Of a stretch of 64,000 bases of DNA, positions 34,969 to 43,427 are shown in pieces. The stretch's first letter is position 1, and each line of letters begins with the position of its first letter. The DNA lies in NCBI GenBank assembly GCA_016795245.1, contig JAEUIA010000075.1, positions 62,001 through 126,000 of the forward strand, written 5' to 3'. Both the position numbers and the translations under genes were made by a program. Source of the DNA: Planctomycetota bacterium. Lineage in GTDB: Bacteria; Planctomycetota; UBA1135; GCA-002686595. The notes beneath the pieces were generated by a model. It was not told the DNA's origin, searched no databases, and saw only the letters and a program-made list of their open reading frames with translations.

Positions 34969-35742
34969 ATGGACTTCGCAACGCTGCTTGGTTACGTGCT
35001 CGGTCTTGGACTCGTCACCTGGTCCATGGCTCACGCCGACGGCCTGCCCGGGCTGGCGCTTTTCGTTCACGGTCCCGCTGCGGCGGTCGTGTGCGGCGGC
35101 AGCTTCGCGGCGATCATGATCCACTTCCCGATGCACAACGTGCTGGATCTGTTCAAGGTCATCCTCAAGAACTTCCTGCACAAAGCTCCGCCGCAGACCG
35201 AAGACATCGAGCGCATCATCAGCTACGCCAACCTCGCGCGCCGCGACGGTCTGCTGGCTCTCGAATCGAAACTCCAGGAGGTCAAGGACCCGTTCTTCGC
35301 CAAAGGCGTTCAGCTCGTCATCGACGGCTTTGCAGCAGAGACCGTCAAGGACATCATGATCCTCGACGCCGAGGTCGAGAAGCAGCGTCACGCCGTCGGC
35401 AAGAAGATGCTCGAACAGCTCGGCACGTTTGCGCCGGCGTTCGGAATGGTCGAGACGCTCATCGGTCTCGTCCAGATGCTCTCGAACTTGTCCGACCCGG
35501 CGAAGATCGGTGCGGGCATGGCCGGCGCGCTCATCGGGACGTTCTACGGCGCGTTCCTGGCCAACCTCGTGTTCTTGCCGATGGCCGGCAAGCTCGACAT
35601 GCGCGCCAAGGAGGAATACCAGCGGCGCGAGCTGATCATCGAAGGCATCGCCGCCATTCAGTCCGGCGAGAAGCCGCAGCTCATCAAGGAGCGCCTAAAG
35701 GGCTTCCTCCGACCCGTCCAGCGCAAGGCCATTCCGTCCTGA
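34969..35742 (+). CDS. motA: Flagellar motor stator protein MotA
   Basis: A 257-residue inner-membrane protein with four hydrophobic segments (about residues 3-22, 32-52, 150-170 and 182-205). The large cytoplasmic loop contains RRDGLLALESKL, the torque-generating region that faces FliG. The TM3-TM4 part reads FAPAFGMVETLIGLVQML...AGALIGTFYGAFLAN, typical of MotA/PomA. With MotB it forms the ion-driven stator. A possible sigma-28 -10 match (GCCGATAG, 34908-34915) lies upstream but has no good -35 partner. The motB gene follows after 15 bases. Confidence 0.95.
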   Translation: MDFATLLGYVLGLGLVTWSMAHADGLPGLALFVHGPAAAVVCGGSFAAIMIHFPMHNVLDLFKVILKNFLHKAPPQTEDIERIISYANLARRDGLLALESKLQEVKDPFFAKGVQLVIDGFAAETVKDIMILDAEVEKQRHAVGKKMLEQLGTFAPAFGMVETLIGLVQMLSNLSDPAKIGAGMAGALIGTFYGAFLANLVFLPMAGKLDMRAKEEYQRRELIIEGIAAIQSGEKPQLIKERLKGFLRPVQRKAIPS

Positions 35743-35757
35743 TCCACCGGACACGCT

Positions 35758-36477
35758 GTGGCACGCCCGAAGAAACACGAAGAACACGCGCACTCCGAGA
35801 GCTGGCTCGTCAGCTACTGCGACATGATCTCGTTGCTCGTCACGTTCTTCTTGATGATGATGACGTTCTCGTCGAGCAATCAGCACAACATCAGCGAGGC
35901 CGGCATGGGCATCTTGAAGGGCCGCGGCGGAGTGTGGCGCAACAAGCTCGCGTTTCCCAGCGAGGTCACGGTCGATCTCATACAGGCGGACCTGTTCGCG
36001 CGCGAACTGTGTTCCTTGATGTCGGTCAAGGGCGGCGGGCAACCGATGAGCGTCAAACCGATCCAAGACGGCTTTGTCGTCGGTTTCGACCTGGAGGCCT
36101 CGTTCGCCCCCGGATCGGACGAGGTGAATCCGGCCCTGCGCAATCAGCTGTTGAGCGTCGGTCGCACGCTGGCACGCTTCAACTTCACGATCATCGTGGA
36201 GGGTTACACGGATTCGTTGTTCAAGCCGACCCGCTTTCACTCCGACGACATCGGCATGGGCCTCTCTCGTGCGCGCGAGGCGGCATTCGTGCTGCTCGAC
36301 GGCTGCGGAATTCCGCCGGATAGGGTGTACGTATCGAGCTTCGGCGCACTCCGCCCGCGCGTCAACAACGACACGCCCACCGGTCGCATGAGCAATCGCC
36401 GCGTCGAGTTGCGCGTCGTACCCACGGCGCGGCGCTCGACTCCCAAGACGGGCCCCGAAAAACTCGAGGGGCAATGA
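35758..36477 (+). CDS. motB: Flagellar motor protein MotB (first of two)
   Basis: A 239-residue stator protein. The single transmembrane helix carries the proton-binding Asp22 in SYCDMISLLVTFF. A linker leads to an OmpA-like peptidoglycan-binding domain (VEGYTDSLF, then LSRAREAAFVLLDGCG and TGRMSNRRVELRV), which anchors the stator to the wall. The GTG start at 35758 is the first start before the conserved SESWLVSYCD. It follows motA after 15 bases and precedes a second MotB-type gene by three bases. The domain pattern is closer to classical MotB than that of the second copy. Confidence 0.9.
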   Translation: MARPKKHEEHAHSESWLVSYCDMISLLVTFFLMMMTFSSSNQHNISEAGMGILKGRGGVWRNKLAFPSEVTVDLIQADLFARELCSLMSVKGGGQPMSVKPIQDGFVVGFDLEASFAPGSDEVNPALRNQLLSVGRTLARFNFTIIVEGYTDSLFKPTRFHSDDIGMGLSRAREAAFVLLDGCGIPPDRVYVSSFGALRPRVNNDTPTGRMSNRRVELRVVPTARRSTPKTGPEKLEGQ

Positions 36478-36480
36478 CCT

Positions 36481-37389
36481 GTGTCTGAACACGCCACACA
36501 CAACGCGGCCGAGGTCGATGCACATGCGCCGGCGACGGAAACGCCTGAGCCGGACGCTGCGCATGCGGCTCCCGCGAAGCACGGCGCCAAGCACGAGAAG
36601 CACGGCGAGAAGAACCACCACGACGCCACCGAAGCGGGCGGTCACGGCGCAGACGGTCACAGCGGTGGGCACGGCGGGGCCCATGGCGGCCGCCACAAAT
36701 CGCACGACCACGATCTTCCGCCCGGCACACCGCCGTGGCTGATCTCGTTCGGCGACATGATGACGCTGTTCTTGTGCTTCTTCATCATGCTCGTGACGAT
36801 GGCGAAGACGCAGGACGCGGGCCTCATGGCGAAAGGGCTGGGACCGTTCATGGCTTCGCTCGAACTCGGCGGAAGCGACGGCCCCATGGACGGCGGTCGC
36901 ATGCTCGACGGCATCAACAAGTATCGCCTGCGCTTCGGACTCGAGCCCTTGACCGAAGAAGAGCTCGCGTCTGGTTACGAATCGCCGAAGGACCCGGCCG
37001 GCATCGAAGACATGGTGCGTCAATCGCTGCGCTCGGCGTGGACGCTCGAACAACCGCTGATCGCGACCTTCGCGGAGGACTCCGCCGAACTCAGCGACGA
37101 TTCGAAACACTACCTCGACCTCATGGCGAGTTCGCTACGTCCCGGACAAGGACAAGTGCTCGTGCTCGAAGGCCACGCCGACGATGCCGGTGCGCGCTTC
37201 GACTACGACGACACGCTGCTCGCGCTCCGACGCGCGGTCGCCGTGGCCAAGTACTTCGTCGAGGAACTCGGCTTCATCACGGTCCGCGTGGAACCACGCG
37301 CGTGGCCGCGCGAACCCGAACGTAACGGAACCAACATGCGCCGCGTCGACGCGCGCGTCGTTCAACCCATCGAACCGGAACAGAACTGA
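36481..37389 (+). CDS. Second MotB/OmpA-type stator protein with His-rich N-terminus
   Basis: A 302-residue MotB paralogue. Residues 1-78 contain 16 histidines in Ala/Gly/Glu-rich sequence and would lie in the cytoplasm. The transmembrane helix follows with WLISFGDMMTLFLCFF, placing the ion-binding Asp at 92. The C-terminal third is an OmpA-like domain (VLEGHADDAGARFDYDDTLLALRRA...), less typical than the first copy. The GTG at 36481 comes three bases after the motB stop. Having two MotB-type proteins but one MotA suggests a mixed stator or an additional regulator. The His-rich stretch could bind Zn, Ni or Cu, which cannot be settled from sequence. Confidence 0.85.
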   Translation: MSEHATHNAAEVDAHAPATETPEPDAAHAAPAKHGAKHEKHGEKNHHDATEAGGHGADGHSGGHGGAHGGRHKSHDHDLPPGTPPWLISFGDMMTLFLCFFIMLVTMAKTQDAGLMAKGLGPFMASLELGGSDGPMDGGRMLDGINKYRLRFGLEPLTEEELASGYESPKDPAGIEDMVRQSLRSAWTLEQPLIATFAEDSAELSDDSKHYLDLMASSLRPGQGQVLVLEGHADDAGARFDYDDTLLALRRAVAVAKYFVEELGFITVRVEPRAWPREPERNGTNMRRVDARVVQPIEPEQN

Positions 37390-37410
37390 GCCCCGCTCAA
37401 GGAATCGAAC

Positions 37411-38232
37411 ATGGCTGAGAACAAAGAAGCGAACAAGGATGCCAAGGCCGAAGGAGCAGAGGCGCCGAAGAAGAGCAAGAAGGGACTCATGTTCGGAGGC
37501 GGTGGCGCACTCGTCGTGATCCTGGGTGCTCTGGCGGCGACCATGGCGAAGCCCGAGAAGAAGGTCGAGCGCCACCTGTTGCGCGGGCCGTTCGTGAGCA
37601 ACCTCTCGAAGAACGAGATCACCGTCAACCTGGCCGGCGAAGGCAGCAAGCGTTACCTCGTCATGGAGCTCAACGTCGAGTACTTCGCGTACGAAGAGAG
37701 CTACGTGACTGCGCGTCTGGGCACCGGCGCGGTCAAGGGCGACGCGGCTGGCGCGCCCAGCGGCGATCCGCTGTACCTCGCAATGCTGCAGGACGCACTT
37801 TTGAAGATCGCCGCGCGCAAGACGCGCGACCAGGTCACCGATCAAGTCCAGATCGACACCTTCCTGGAAGAGGTGCGCGTCGCGGTCGATCCGCTCCTGT
37901 TCCCCGTCTGCGTCGGCGACAGCCACGGCCAGACCATGCCGGATACCGTTTCGGGCTTGCGCGTCGGCGAGTCGATCGCCACAGCGACCTTCCGCGGAAT
38001 GCTTCACGACCACGAGATCGTCGTGAACGCGCTCGAGAAGACGGTTCGACTCGACGACGGCCCCGCAGTCGGCTACCAGGGCACGGAACGAGACCTGCGT
38101 GTCGAGAACCCGCAGAAGGAATACGTGTTCTTGGACGTGACCACGCTCAAGCCCGAGTTCGTGGGCAAGGTCCCGATCGGGCTGGCCGGCAAGGTGCGCC
38201 AGATCTATCGCAAGAAGTTCCTCGTCCAGTAA
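37411..38232 (+). CDS. fliL: FliL-like flagellar basal-body-associated protein
   Basis: A 273-residue protein with a Lys/Glu-rich cytoplasmic lead of about 24 residues, one transmembrane helix (about 26-45) and an outer domain. Family signs are VSNLSKNEITVNL and YLVMELNVEYF near residues 62-90, and QDALLKIAARKTRDQV near 130. FliL surrounds the stator and supports torque. It is longer than typical FliL (150-180) because of a C-terminal extension of about 90 residues with no known domain. It lies 21 bases after the second motB, matching a stator operon; fliM-fliN, often its neighbours, are 37 kb away at the left edge. Confidence 0.8.
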   Translation: MAENKEANKDAKAEGAEAPKKSKKGLMFGGGGALVVILGALAATMAKPEKKVERHLLRGPFVSNLSKNEITVNLAGEGSKRYLVMELNVEYFAYEESYVTARLGTGAVKGDAAGAPSGDPLYLAMLQDALLKIAARKTRDQVTDQVQIDTFLEEVRVAVDPLLFPVCVGDSHGQTMPDTVSGLRVGESIATATFRGMLHDHEIVVNALEKTVRLDDGPAVGYQGTERDLRVENPQKEYVFLDVTTLKPEFVGKVPIGLAGKVRQIYRKKFLVQ

Positions 38233-38237
38233 CGCAA

Positions 38238-38266
38238 TTGAGGAGCCGTGCGGGCGCGCCTATCCT
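38238..38266 (+). promoter_or_regulatory. Candidate sigma-70 promoter of the hemG-hemACDB run
   Basis: TTGAGG at 38238-38243 and TATCCT at 38261-38266, spacer 17. Predicted start of transcription is about 38273, the A of the hemG ATG, so the mRNA would be leaderless. Confidence 0.5.
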
Positions 38267-38272
38267 CCACGG

Positions 38273-39670
38273 ATGGTGCAACCGCGTACGGTGATCGTCG
38301 GCGCCGGCCTGACGGGCCTCGCTTGCGCATTCGATATCGCTCGTGCCGGGAGCGACGTCCGCGTGTTCGAACGACGACAGCAGCCGGGCGGCGTCGTGGG
38401 CACGATCGCACGCGACGGGTTCTTGTTCGAGACCGGACCGAATACGATTCAAGGCTCGAGCGCGGCGTTCTTGCGCCTCGTGAGCGACTTGGATCTCGCG
38501 TCGCGCTTGATCCACACCGGTGCTGAAAGCGCGACGCGTTGGTTGTGGTTCCAGGGGCGGCTGGTTGCTCTACCGCGCTCGCCGTTGGGCTTGCTCACGA
38601 CGCCTGTGCTCTCACGCAGCGCGCGGCTGAGACTGGCCACCGAAGTGCTGCGTGGTTTCGTTCCGCCCGAGGACGAACGCGAACCGACCTTCGAGGCTTT
38701 TCTGACCGAACGCATTGGCCGCGAAGCGACGCAGACCCTGGCAGGCGCCTTCGTGCGCGGCATCTACGCCGCCGATCTCAGTGAACTCGGTGCCCGCAGC
38801 GCCTTCCCCAGGCTGTGGGACGCCGCAGTTCGTCGAGGTGGGCTCGTGCGCGGCCTGTTGCTCGGCCGAAAAAAGGGTGGGGAGGAAAGTCGTTCCGTGC
38901 GTGTGCCGCGGACTTCGCTCGTGTCGTTTCCGGACGGACTGCAGGAATTGGTCGGCGCACTTCGTCGTGATCTGGGTTCACGCGTGCGAACCGGTGTGGG
39001 GGTCGAGCGCATCGAGCGGTTCGGCAGCGGTTGGAACGTCGCGACGAGCGACGGGTCCTCCGTGTTCGCGGACCGCGTCGTGCTCGCCGTGCAGGCGCCG
39101 GCTGCGCGCGTTCTGCTCGAACGCGCGAATTTCGAGGAAGAAGCGCGCGCGCTGGCGGCGATCGGGCACGCGAGTGTCACGGTCGTCCACCTGGCGTTTG
39201 CAAGCGGGCTCGAGCTCCCGCGCGGCTTCGGCTATCTCGTGCCGCCGGCCGCTGAGGCCCGCGGTTCGATGGCGCCGCGCGCTCTAGGTACCATCTTCAC
39301 GTCGAACCTCTTCCCCGGACGCGCGCCGAGCGGCGGTTCGTCCTGCGCGAGCTTCTACCGCACCACCGACGTGAATTCGCTGTCCGACAACGAACGGATC
39401 GAACTGGCGCGCGCCGACCTGCGGCTCGCGCTCGCGCGCACAGACGTTCCGCATCCGACGGCACATCACATTCAATGCTGGGATGACGTGATCCCTAGAC
39501 TCGCTCCGGGTCACGATCGGCGCATGACCGAGCTGACGGGCGCGCTGCGCGAACGCTGCCCGAGCTTGCACCTGGCAGGCTCATACATCGGTGGCGTTTC
39601 GGTCGACTCCGTGATCGCGACCGGCCGCGCGACGGCGCGTGACGTTCTCCGGCGGGAGCGGCGCGCGTGA
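38273..39670 (+). CDS. hemG: Protoporphyrinogen oxidase, HemY-type
   Basis: A 465-residue FAD enzyme that oxidises protoporphyrinogen IX to protoporphyrin IX using oxygen. The N-terminal Rossmann motif is VIVGAGLTGLACAFDIARAG; FERRQQPGGVVGT and FETGPNTIQ are typical of HemY/PPOX. The C-terminus has LHLAGSYIGGVSVDSVIATG, the closing FAD motif. No signal peptide is seen. The ATG sits seven bases after a strong -10-like box (38261-38266) with no Shine-Dalgarno, so it appears leaderless. Its stop overlaps the next start (GTGA). It opens the run hemG, CcsA/HemX-like, hemA, hemC, hemD. Confidence 0.9.
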   Translation: MVQPRTVIVGAGLTGLACAFDIARAGSDVRVFERRQQPGGVVGTIARDGFLFETGPNTIQGSSAAFLRLVSDLDLASRLIHTGAESATRWLWFQGRLVALPRSPLGLLTTPVLSRSARLRLATEVLRGFVPPEDEREPTFEAFLTERIGREATQTLAGAFVRGIYAADLSELGARSAFPRLWDAAVRRGGLVRGLLLGRKKGGEESRSVRVPRTSLVSFPDGLQELVGALRRDLGSRVRTGVGVERIERFGSGWNVATSDGSSVFADRVVLAVQAPAARVLLERANFEEEARALAAIGHASVTVVHLAFASGLELPRGFGYLVPPAAEARGSMAPRALGTIFTSNLFPGRAPSGGSSCASFYRTTDVNSLSDNERIELARADLRLALARTDVPHPTAHHIQCWDDVIPRLAPGHDRRMTELTGALRERCPSLHLAGSYIGGVSVDSVIATGRATARDVLRRERRA

Positions 39671-40494
39671 ACCAGGCCCTCCAGGCGCTGGGCGTCTTGC
39701 TGCCTGTGCTGTACGCGCTGTCGGCGTTGTTCCACGGCGTCGTGTTCAGTGGTGAACGCTCGCGGAAGGTCGATCCGCTGCGGCGTAACGTGCTCAACGC
39801 GACCATCGCCGTCCACTTCGCGTACTTCGCGACACGCGCAGTCGCATTGGAGCAGTTCCCGGCCAACGATCTGTGGTCGACAGTCTCCTTGATCGCGTTT
39901 TCGACGGCACTGGCCTACGCGCTCGTCGCGAGATTCGCCGGACACTCTGGCTCCGGAGGAGTGACACTCGGACTCGTGTTCGCGCTACAGCTCCTGGCTT
40001 CGGCGTTCGGCTCGTTCGAACCCGTCGCACGCGCCGGTGGAATGAGCCTGTGGGCAGTCATGCACGTCATTTCCAGCGCCGTTGCCGCAGCGGCGCTCGC
40101 GCTATCAGGAGTCCACGGAGCGCTGTACATCGTGCTCTTGCGCGAGATGCGGCAGCGGCGCTTCGGGGCGTGGTTCGACCACTTGCCCGATCTGGACATG
40201 CTGGCGAAGATGACGCGGCGCTCGGCGCTGTTCGGCTTCATCGGGCTGACCATCGGGCTCAACGTGGGCATCGGTCTGGCGCACGCGGAGAAAGTCCCGG
40301 GCTTCGGGTACGCACATCCCGAAGTGCTGCTGTCGCTGCTCTTGTGGATCCACTTCGGCGTGATCGCCTTCAGCGAGAAGATCCGCGGGTTCGGAGCGCG
40401 GCGCGCCTCGTACGCAGCGGCAGGCGGATTGGTGGCGCTGCTCTTGTCGCTGTTGCTCGTGTTGCTACCGCACTCGTTTCACTCGGGCCTCTGA
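39667..40494 (+). CDS. HemX/CcsA-family membrane protein
   Basis: A 275-residue protein with about eight hydrophobic helices, resembling HemX/YpjD-type members of the cytochrome-c-assembly (CcsA) family. ANDLWSTVSLIAFSTALAYAL is the family segment; the haem-handling WGxxWxWD motif of true CcsA is not seen. HemX proteins lie beside hemA in many bacteria and influence glutamyl-tRNA reductase levels. The GTG start at 39667 overlaps the hemG stop by four bases (GTGA), and its own stop overlaps the hemA ATG by one (TGATG), so translation of all three is coupled. A role as cytochrome c assembly factor remains possible. Confidence 0.75.
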   Translation: MNQALQALGVLLPVLYALSALFHGVVFSGERSRKVDPLRRNVLNATIAVHFAYFATRAVALEQFPANDLWSTVSLIAFSTALAYALVARFAGHSGSGGVTLGLVFALQLLASAFGSFEPVARAGGMSLWAVMHVISSAVAAAALALSGVHGALYIVLLREMRQRRFGAWFDHLPDLDMLAKMTRRSALFGFIGLTIGLNVGIGLAHAEKVPGFGYAHPEVLLSLLLWIHFGVIAFSEKIRGFGARRASYAAAGGLVALLLSLLLVLLPHSFHSGL

Positions 40495-41738
40495 TGGACT
40501 CTCAATCCACATTGACGCTCGTCGGGCTCTCGCACCGCACCGCCCCGGTGGCCGTGCGCGAGCGCTATGTGGTGAATCAAGCGGATTTGACGCCCTGCCT
40601 CAAGGCGTTGCTCGAGATCGAGGGCGTGCGCGAGGCGTTCGTGCTCTCGACCTGCAACCGGACCGAAGTCCTCGTCGTCGGGCCGCGAGGCGTCGACGTG
40701 GCCACGCAGGTCAAGGCGCAGATCTTCCGCAATCTGGCGCCCGAGCACAGCTACTCGTACGAGAACGTGCCGGCGGTGATCCACACGTTGCGCGTCGCGT
40801 CCGGCCTGGACAGCATGATCGTCGGCGAGAGCGAGGTGCTGGCGCAGATCAAGCGCGGCTTCGATTCAGCCGAGGCTGCCAGGTCTCTGGGCACGACCTT
40901 GCGCGCGCTCGTTCAGCAGGCCTTGCGCGTCGGCAAGCGTGTACGCAGCGAGACCGAAGTCGGCCAAGGCACGCTCTCCGTCGCACGCGTGGCGATCGAC
41001 CTCGCTCAACGCGCTTTCGGCAAACTCCACGACGAGGCGGCGTTGATCATCGGCGCGGGCGAGACAGGCGTGCTCACGGCGCGACACTTGAAGGCTGAGG
41101 GCATCGGCTCGCTGGCGTTCGCCAACCGCACGCTCGAACGCGCGCGGCTCGTGGCGGCCGATTTCGACGCGGATGCGCACGGCCTCGAACAGCTGAGCGA
41201 CCTGATCCGCGGCGTCGACCTCGTCATCGCCTGCGTCGAAGGCCAGTCCGCCGTTCTCGACGCGACCGTTTTCGATCGGCGCGCGATCTCGCGGCGCGAC
41301 AAGCCGCTGCTCGTCATCGATCTGTCGATGCCGCGCGCCGTGGCCGCCGATGTGGCCAAGATCAGCGCCAACGTGCTCGTGTACGACCTCGACGATCTTG
41401 CGCGCGTGGTGCAGGAAAACGAACAAGGCCGACAGCGCGCCGTTCATGCGGCCGACACGATCCTCGTCGGCGAGCTGCACAAGTTCTTGAGTCTGCGCAC
41501 GTACGCGTCCTTCTCACCGGCGATCGCGGTCATGCGCGAACGCTTCGAGAAGACGCGCGAAGAGGCACTCGACGCGATCGCGGGTGCGCGTACGGATCCA
41601 CGCGAGGTCCAATTGGCGCACGAGCTGACGCGCAAGCTGCTCGACGTCGCACTTGATCAGCTCAAGGAGAGCGCGCGCCGCACCAGTTCGGAGGACGCCC
41701 TCGCCCGCGAGTACCAACGCTTCGTGGAGGGACGGTGA
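40494..41738 (+). CDS. hemA: Glutamyl-tRNA reductase HemA
   Basis: A 414-residue NADPH-dependent enzyme that reduces glutamyl-tRNA(Glu) to glutamate-1-semialdehyde, the first committed step of the C5 haem route. The catalytic Cys54 lies in LSTCNRTEVLVVG. GLDSMIVGESEVLAQIK is the family signature. The NADP Rossmann motif is ALIIGAGETGVLTARHL, and the C-terminal dimerisation helix ends the protein. The ATG uses the last base of the preceding stop. With hemL in the same window it shows that this organism makes 5-aminolevulinate by the C5 path rather than by ALA synthase. Confidence 0.95.
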   Translation: MDSQSTLTLVGLSHRTAPVAVRERYVVNQADLTPCLKALLEIEGVREAFVLSTCNRTEVLVVGPRGVDVATQVKAQIFRNLAPEHSYSYENVPAVIHTLRVASGLDSMIVGESEVLAQIKRGFDSAEAARSLGTTLRALVQQALRVGKRVRSETEVGQGTLSVARVAIDLAQRAFGKLHDEAALIIGAGETGVLTARHLKAEGIGSLAFANRTLERARLVAADFDADAHGLEQLSDLIRGVDLVIACVEGQSAVLDATVFDRRAISRRDKPLLVIDLSMPRAVAADVAKISANVLVYDLDDLARVVQENEQGRQRAVHAADTILVGELHKFLSLRTYASFSPAIAVMRERFEKTREEALDAIAGARTDPREVQLAHELTRKLLDVALDQLKESARRTSSEDALAREYQRFVEGR

Positions 41739-42655
41739 AGTTCGTGCTCGCGACGCGCGGAAGTCCGCTCGCCTTGTGGCAAGCGCACGAGACCCGGCGT
41801 CTCTTGCTCGCTCGGCATCCGGATTGGGATGTCGTGCTCTTGCCGGTGCAAAGCGCGGGCGACAAGGATTCGAAAACTGAACTGGCGCGCTTCGGATTGA
41901 CGGGAATCTTCACCGCCGAAGTCGATCATGCCGTCGTGTCCGAAAAGGCTCACGCAGGCGTGCACAGCCTGAAGGACATGACCACGTCCCTGCACGAGCG
42001 CCTGACTCTCGCCGCGTGTCTCGCGCGCGGGCCGGCCGAAGACGTGTTGCTCACGACCGACAGGCGATGCCTCGCTGACCTTCCCGCGGGCGCACGCGTC
42101 GCGACGGGTTCGGTGCGACGTGTCGCGATGATCCGTCGCTTGCGCCCGGACCTCGAACTCGTCGGCATCCGCGGCAACGTCGAAACGCGCTTGAGAAAGC
42201 TCGCGGACGGCGAGGCCGAAGCGCTGGTCATGGCGCGCGCCGGGCTGGAACGCCTGGGTTTGACGGATCACATCAGCGAAGTGTTCGACGTCGAACGCTC
42301 GGTGCCCGCCGTGGGCCAAGGCATCGTCGGCATCACATGTCGCGTCGAGGACTCGGACACGATCGCGGCGCTGACGGGGATCGCTCACGCCGCGTCGTTC
42401 GCGGCGGCACGAGCGGAGCGCGCGTTGTTGCACGCCTTGCACGGGGGCTGCAACGCGCCGGTCGGCGGACACGCGACCTGTTCCGGCGTGGAACTCGCCC
42501 TGCACGCTCGTGTGCTGGCACTCGACGGTCGGGAATGCGTCGAGGATCGCATCACGGGTCACATGGATCACGCGTCGCAACTGGGAGAAACGCTCGCGCG
42601 ACGCTTGAACGAGCGTGGCGCCAAGCGATTGATCGACGCAGCGAGGGAGTCATGA
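41735..42655 (+). CDS. hemC: Hydroxymethylbilane synthase HemC
   Basis: A 306-residue enzyme that joins four porphobilinogens into hydroxymethylbilane. ATRGSPLALWQAHE opens the protein, and VHSLKDM carries the catalytic Asp. Cys239 in LHGGCNAPVG holds the dipyrromethane cofactor. GTG at 41735 overlaps the hemA stop (GTGA) and follows a good GGAGGG. Length is normal. It is coupled at the other end to hemD by an ATGA overlap, as expected for consecutive steps. Confidence 0.95.
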   Translation: MKFVLATRGSPLALWQAHETRRLLLARHPDWDVVLLPVQSAGDKDSKTELARFGLTGIFTAEVDHAVVSEKAHAGVHSLKDMTTSLHERLTLAACLARGPAEDVLLTTDRRCLADLPAGARVATGSVRRVAMIRRLRPDLELVGIRGNVETRLRKLADGEAEALVMARAGLERLGLTDHISEVFDVERSVPAVGQGIVGITCRVEDSDTIAALTGIAHAASFAAARAERALLHALHGGCNAPVGGHATCSGVELALHARVLALDGRECVEDRITGHMDHASQLGETLARRLNERGAKRLIDAARES

Positions 42656-43356
42656 AGCGCGTGTTGATCACAGGGCCCTCCACCCACATCACCGAGTGGA
42701 GTGAAGCCGCACGCTCCGTGCGCTGGACCGCGATCGAGTTCCCCTTGCTCGCAGTCTTCGACAAGAACACGGCCCCCGTAGACGTCCTGGGCAGCACGCC
42801 GGAGATCGACTGGATCTGTGTCACGAGTTCCAATGCACTGCCTTTCATAAAACGCGCGCTGGCCGAGTTCCCGAACCTCGCCGTCATCCCCGCTGCCGCT
42901 GTCGGCGACCGCACCACCAATGAACTCGCGCGCTTGGGCTGCTCGATCGCGCTCGAACCTTCAACCGACGCGCACGAACTGGCAGAGCGTGTTTCGTCGC
43001 GCGCTTCACGATCGGCGCGGGTCTTGTGGCCGCACGGTGATCGCTCGGACGAGTTCGCGCACATCTTGCGTGGCCGTCGTCTGACGGTGGTCGATCCGAT
43101 CGTGTACGAATCACGCTCGCGCGACGATCTCGAGATTCCTGCTAGCGACGTGGTCTTCTTTGCGAGTCCGTCCGCCGTCGGCGCCTGGCATGAGCGCGCG
43201 GCGACCGGCGACGGTCCACGCCTCGCCATCGCGATCGGCGGCACTACTTTGTCGGCACTGCACGCGGAGACCGAAGCACGTTTCGAGCGCTTGATGGTTC
43301 TGCCGGCTCCGACGCCTGAAGCCTTCGCGGACGCGCTGGCACACGTAGACATCTGA
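42652..43356 (+). CDS. hemD: Uroporphyrinogen-III synthase HemD
   Basis: A 234-residue protein of the poorly conserved HemD family, which closes hydroxymethylbilane with inversion of ring D. Family-like elements are [13 protein letters not shown] at the start, [18 protein letters not shown] in the middle, and [15 protein letters not shown] near residue 170, the conserved 'S-SAV' region. It overlaps hemC as ATGA with GAGGGAG upstream, which fixes the start and supports the call as much as the motifs do. hemB follows after 71 bases with a -10-like TACTCT at 43398-43403. Confidence 0.85.
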   Translation: MKRVLITGPSTHITEWSEAARSVRWTAIEFPLLAVFDKNTAPVDVLGSTPEIDWICVTSSNALPFIKRALAEFPNLAVIPAAAVGDRTTNELARLGCSIALEPSTDAHELAERVSSRASRSARVLWPHGDRSDEFAHILRGRRLTVVDPIVYESRSRDDLEIPASDVVFFASPSAVGAWHERAATGDGPRLAIAIGGTTLSALHAETEARFERLMVLPAPTPEAFADALAHVDI

Positions 43357-43427
43357 ACGTCTCACGGGCGGCAGGCGACAGCCGCCACCGCGAGCGATAC
43401 TCTCCAGCGTCCGCAACTGGAAACGAC

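Noticed and set aside
34857..36323. Plus-strand 488-codon frame across motA/motB
   Set aside because: Different frame from both motor genes, Arg-rich, no motif.
35695..37110. Minus-strand 471-codon frame opposite motB genes
   Set aside because: Antisense shadow; the plus-strand genes have the MotB transmembrane Asp and OmpA motifs.
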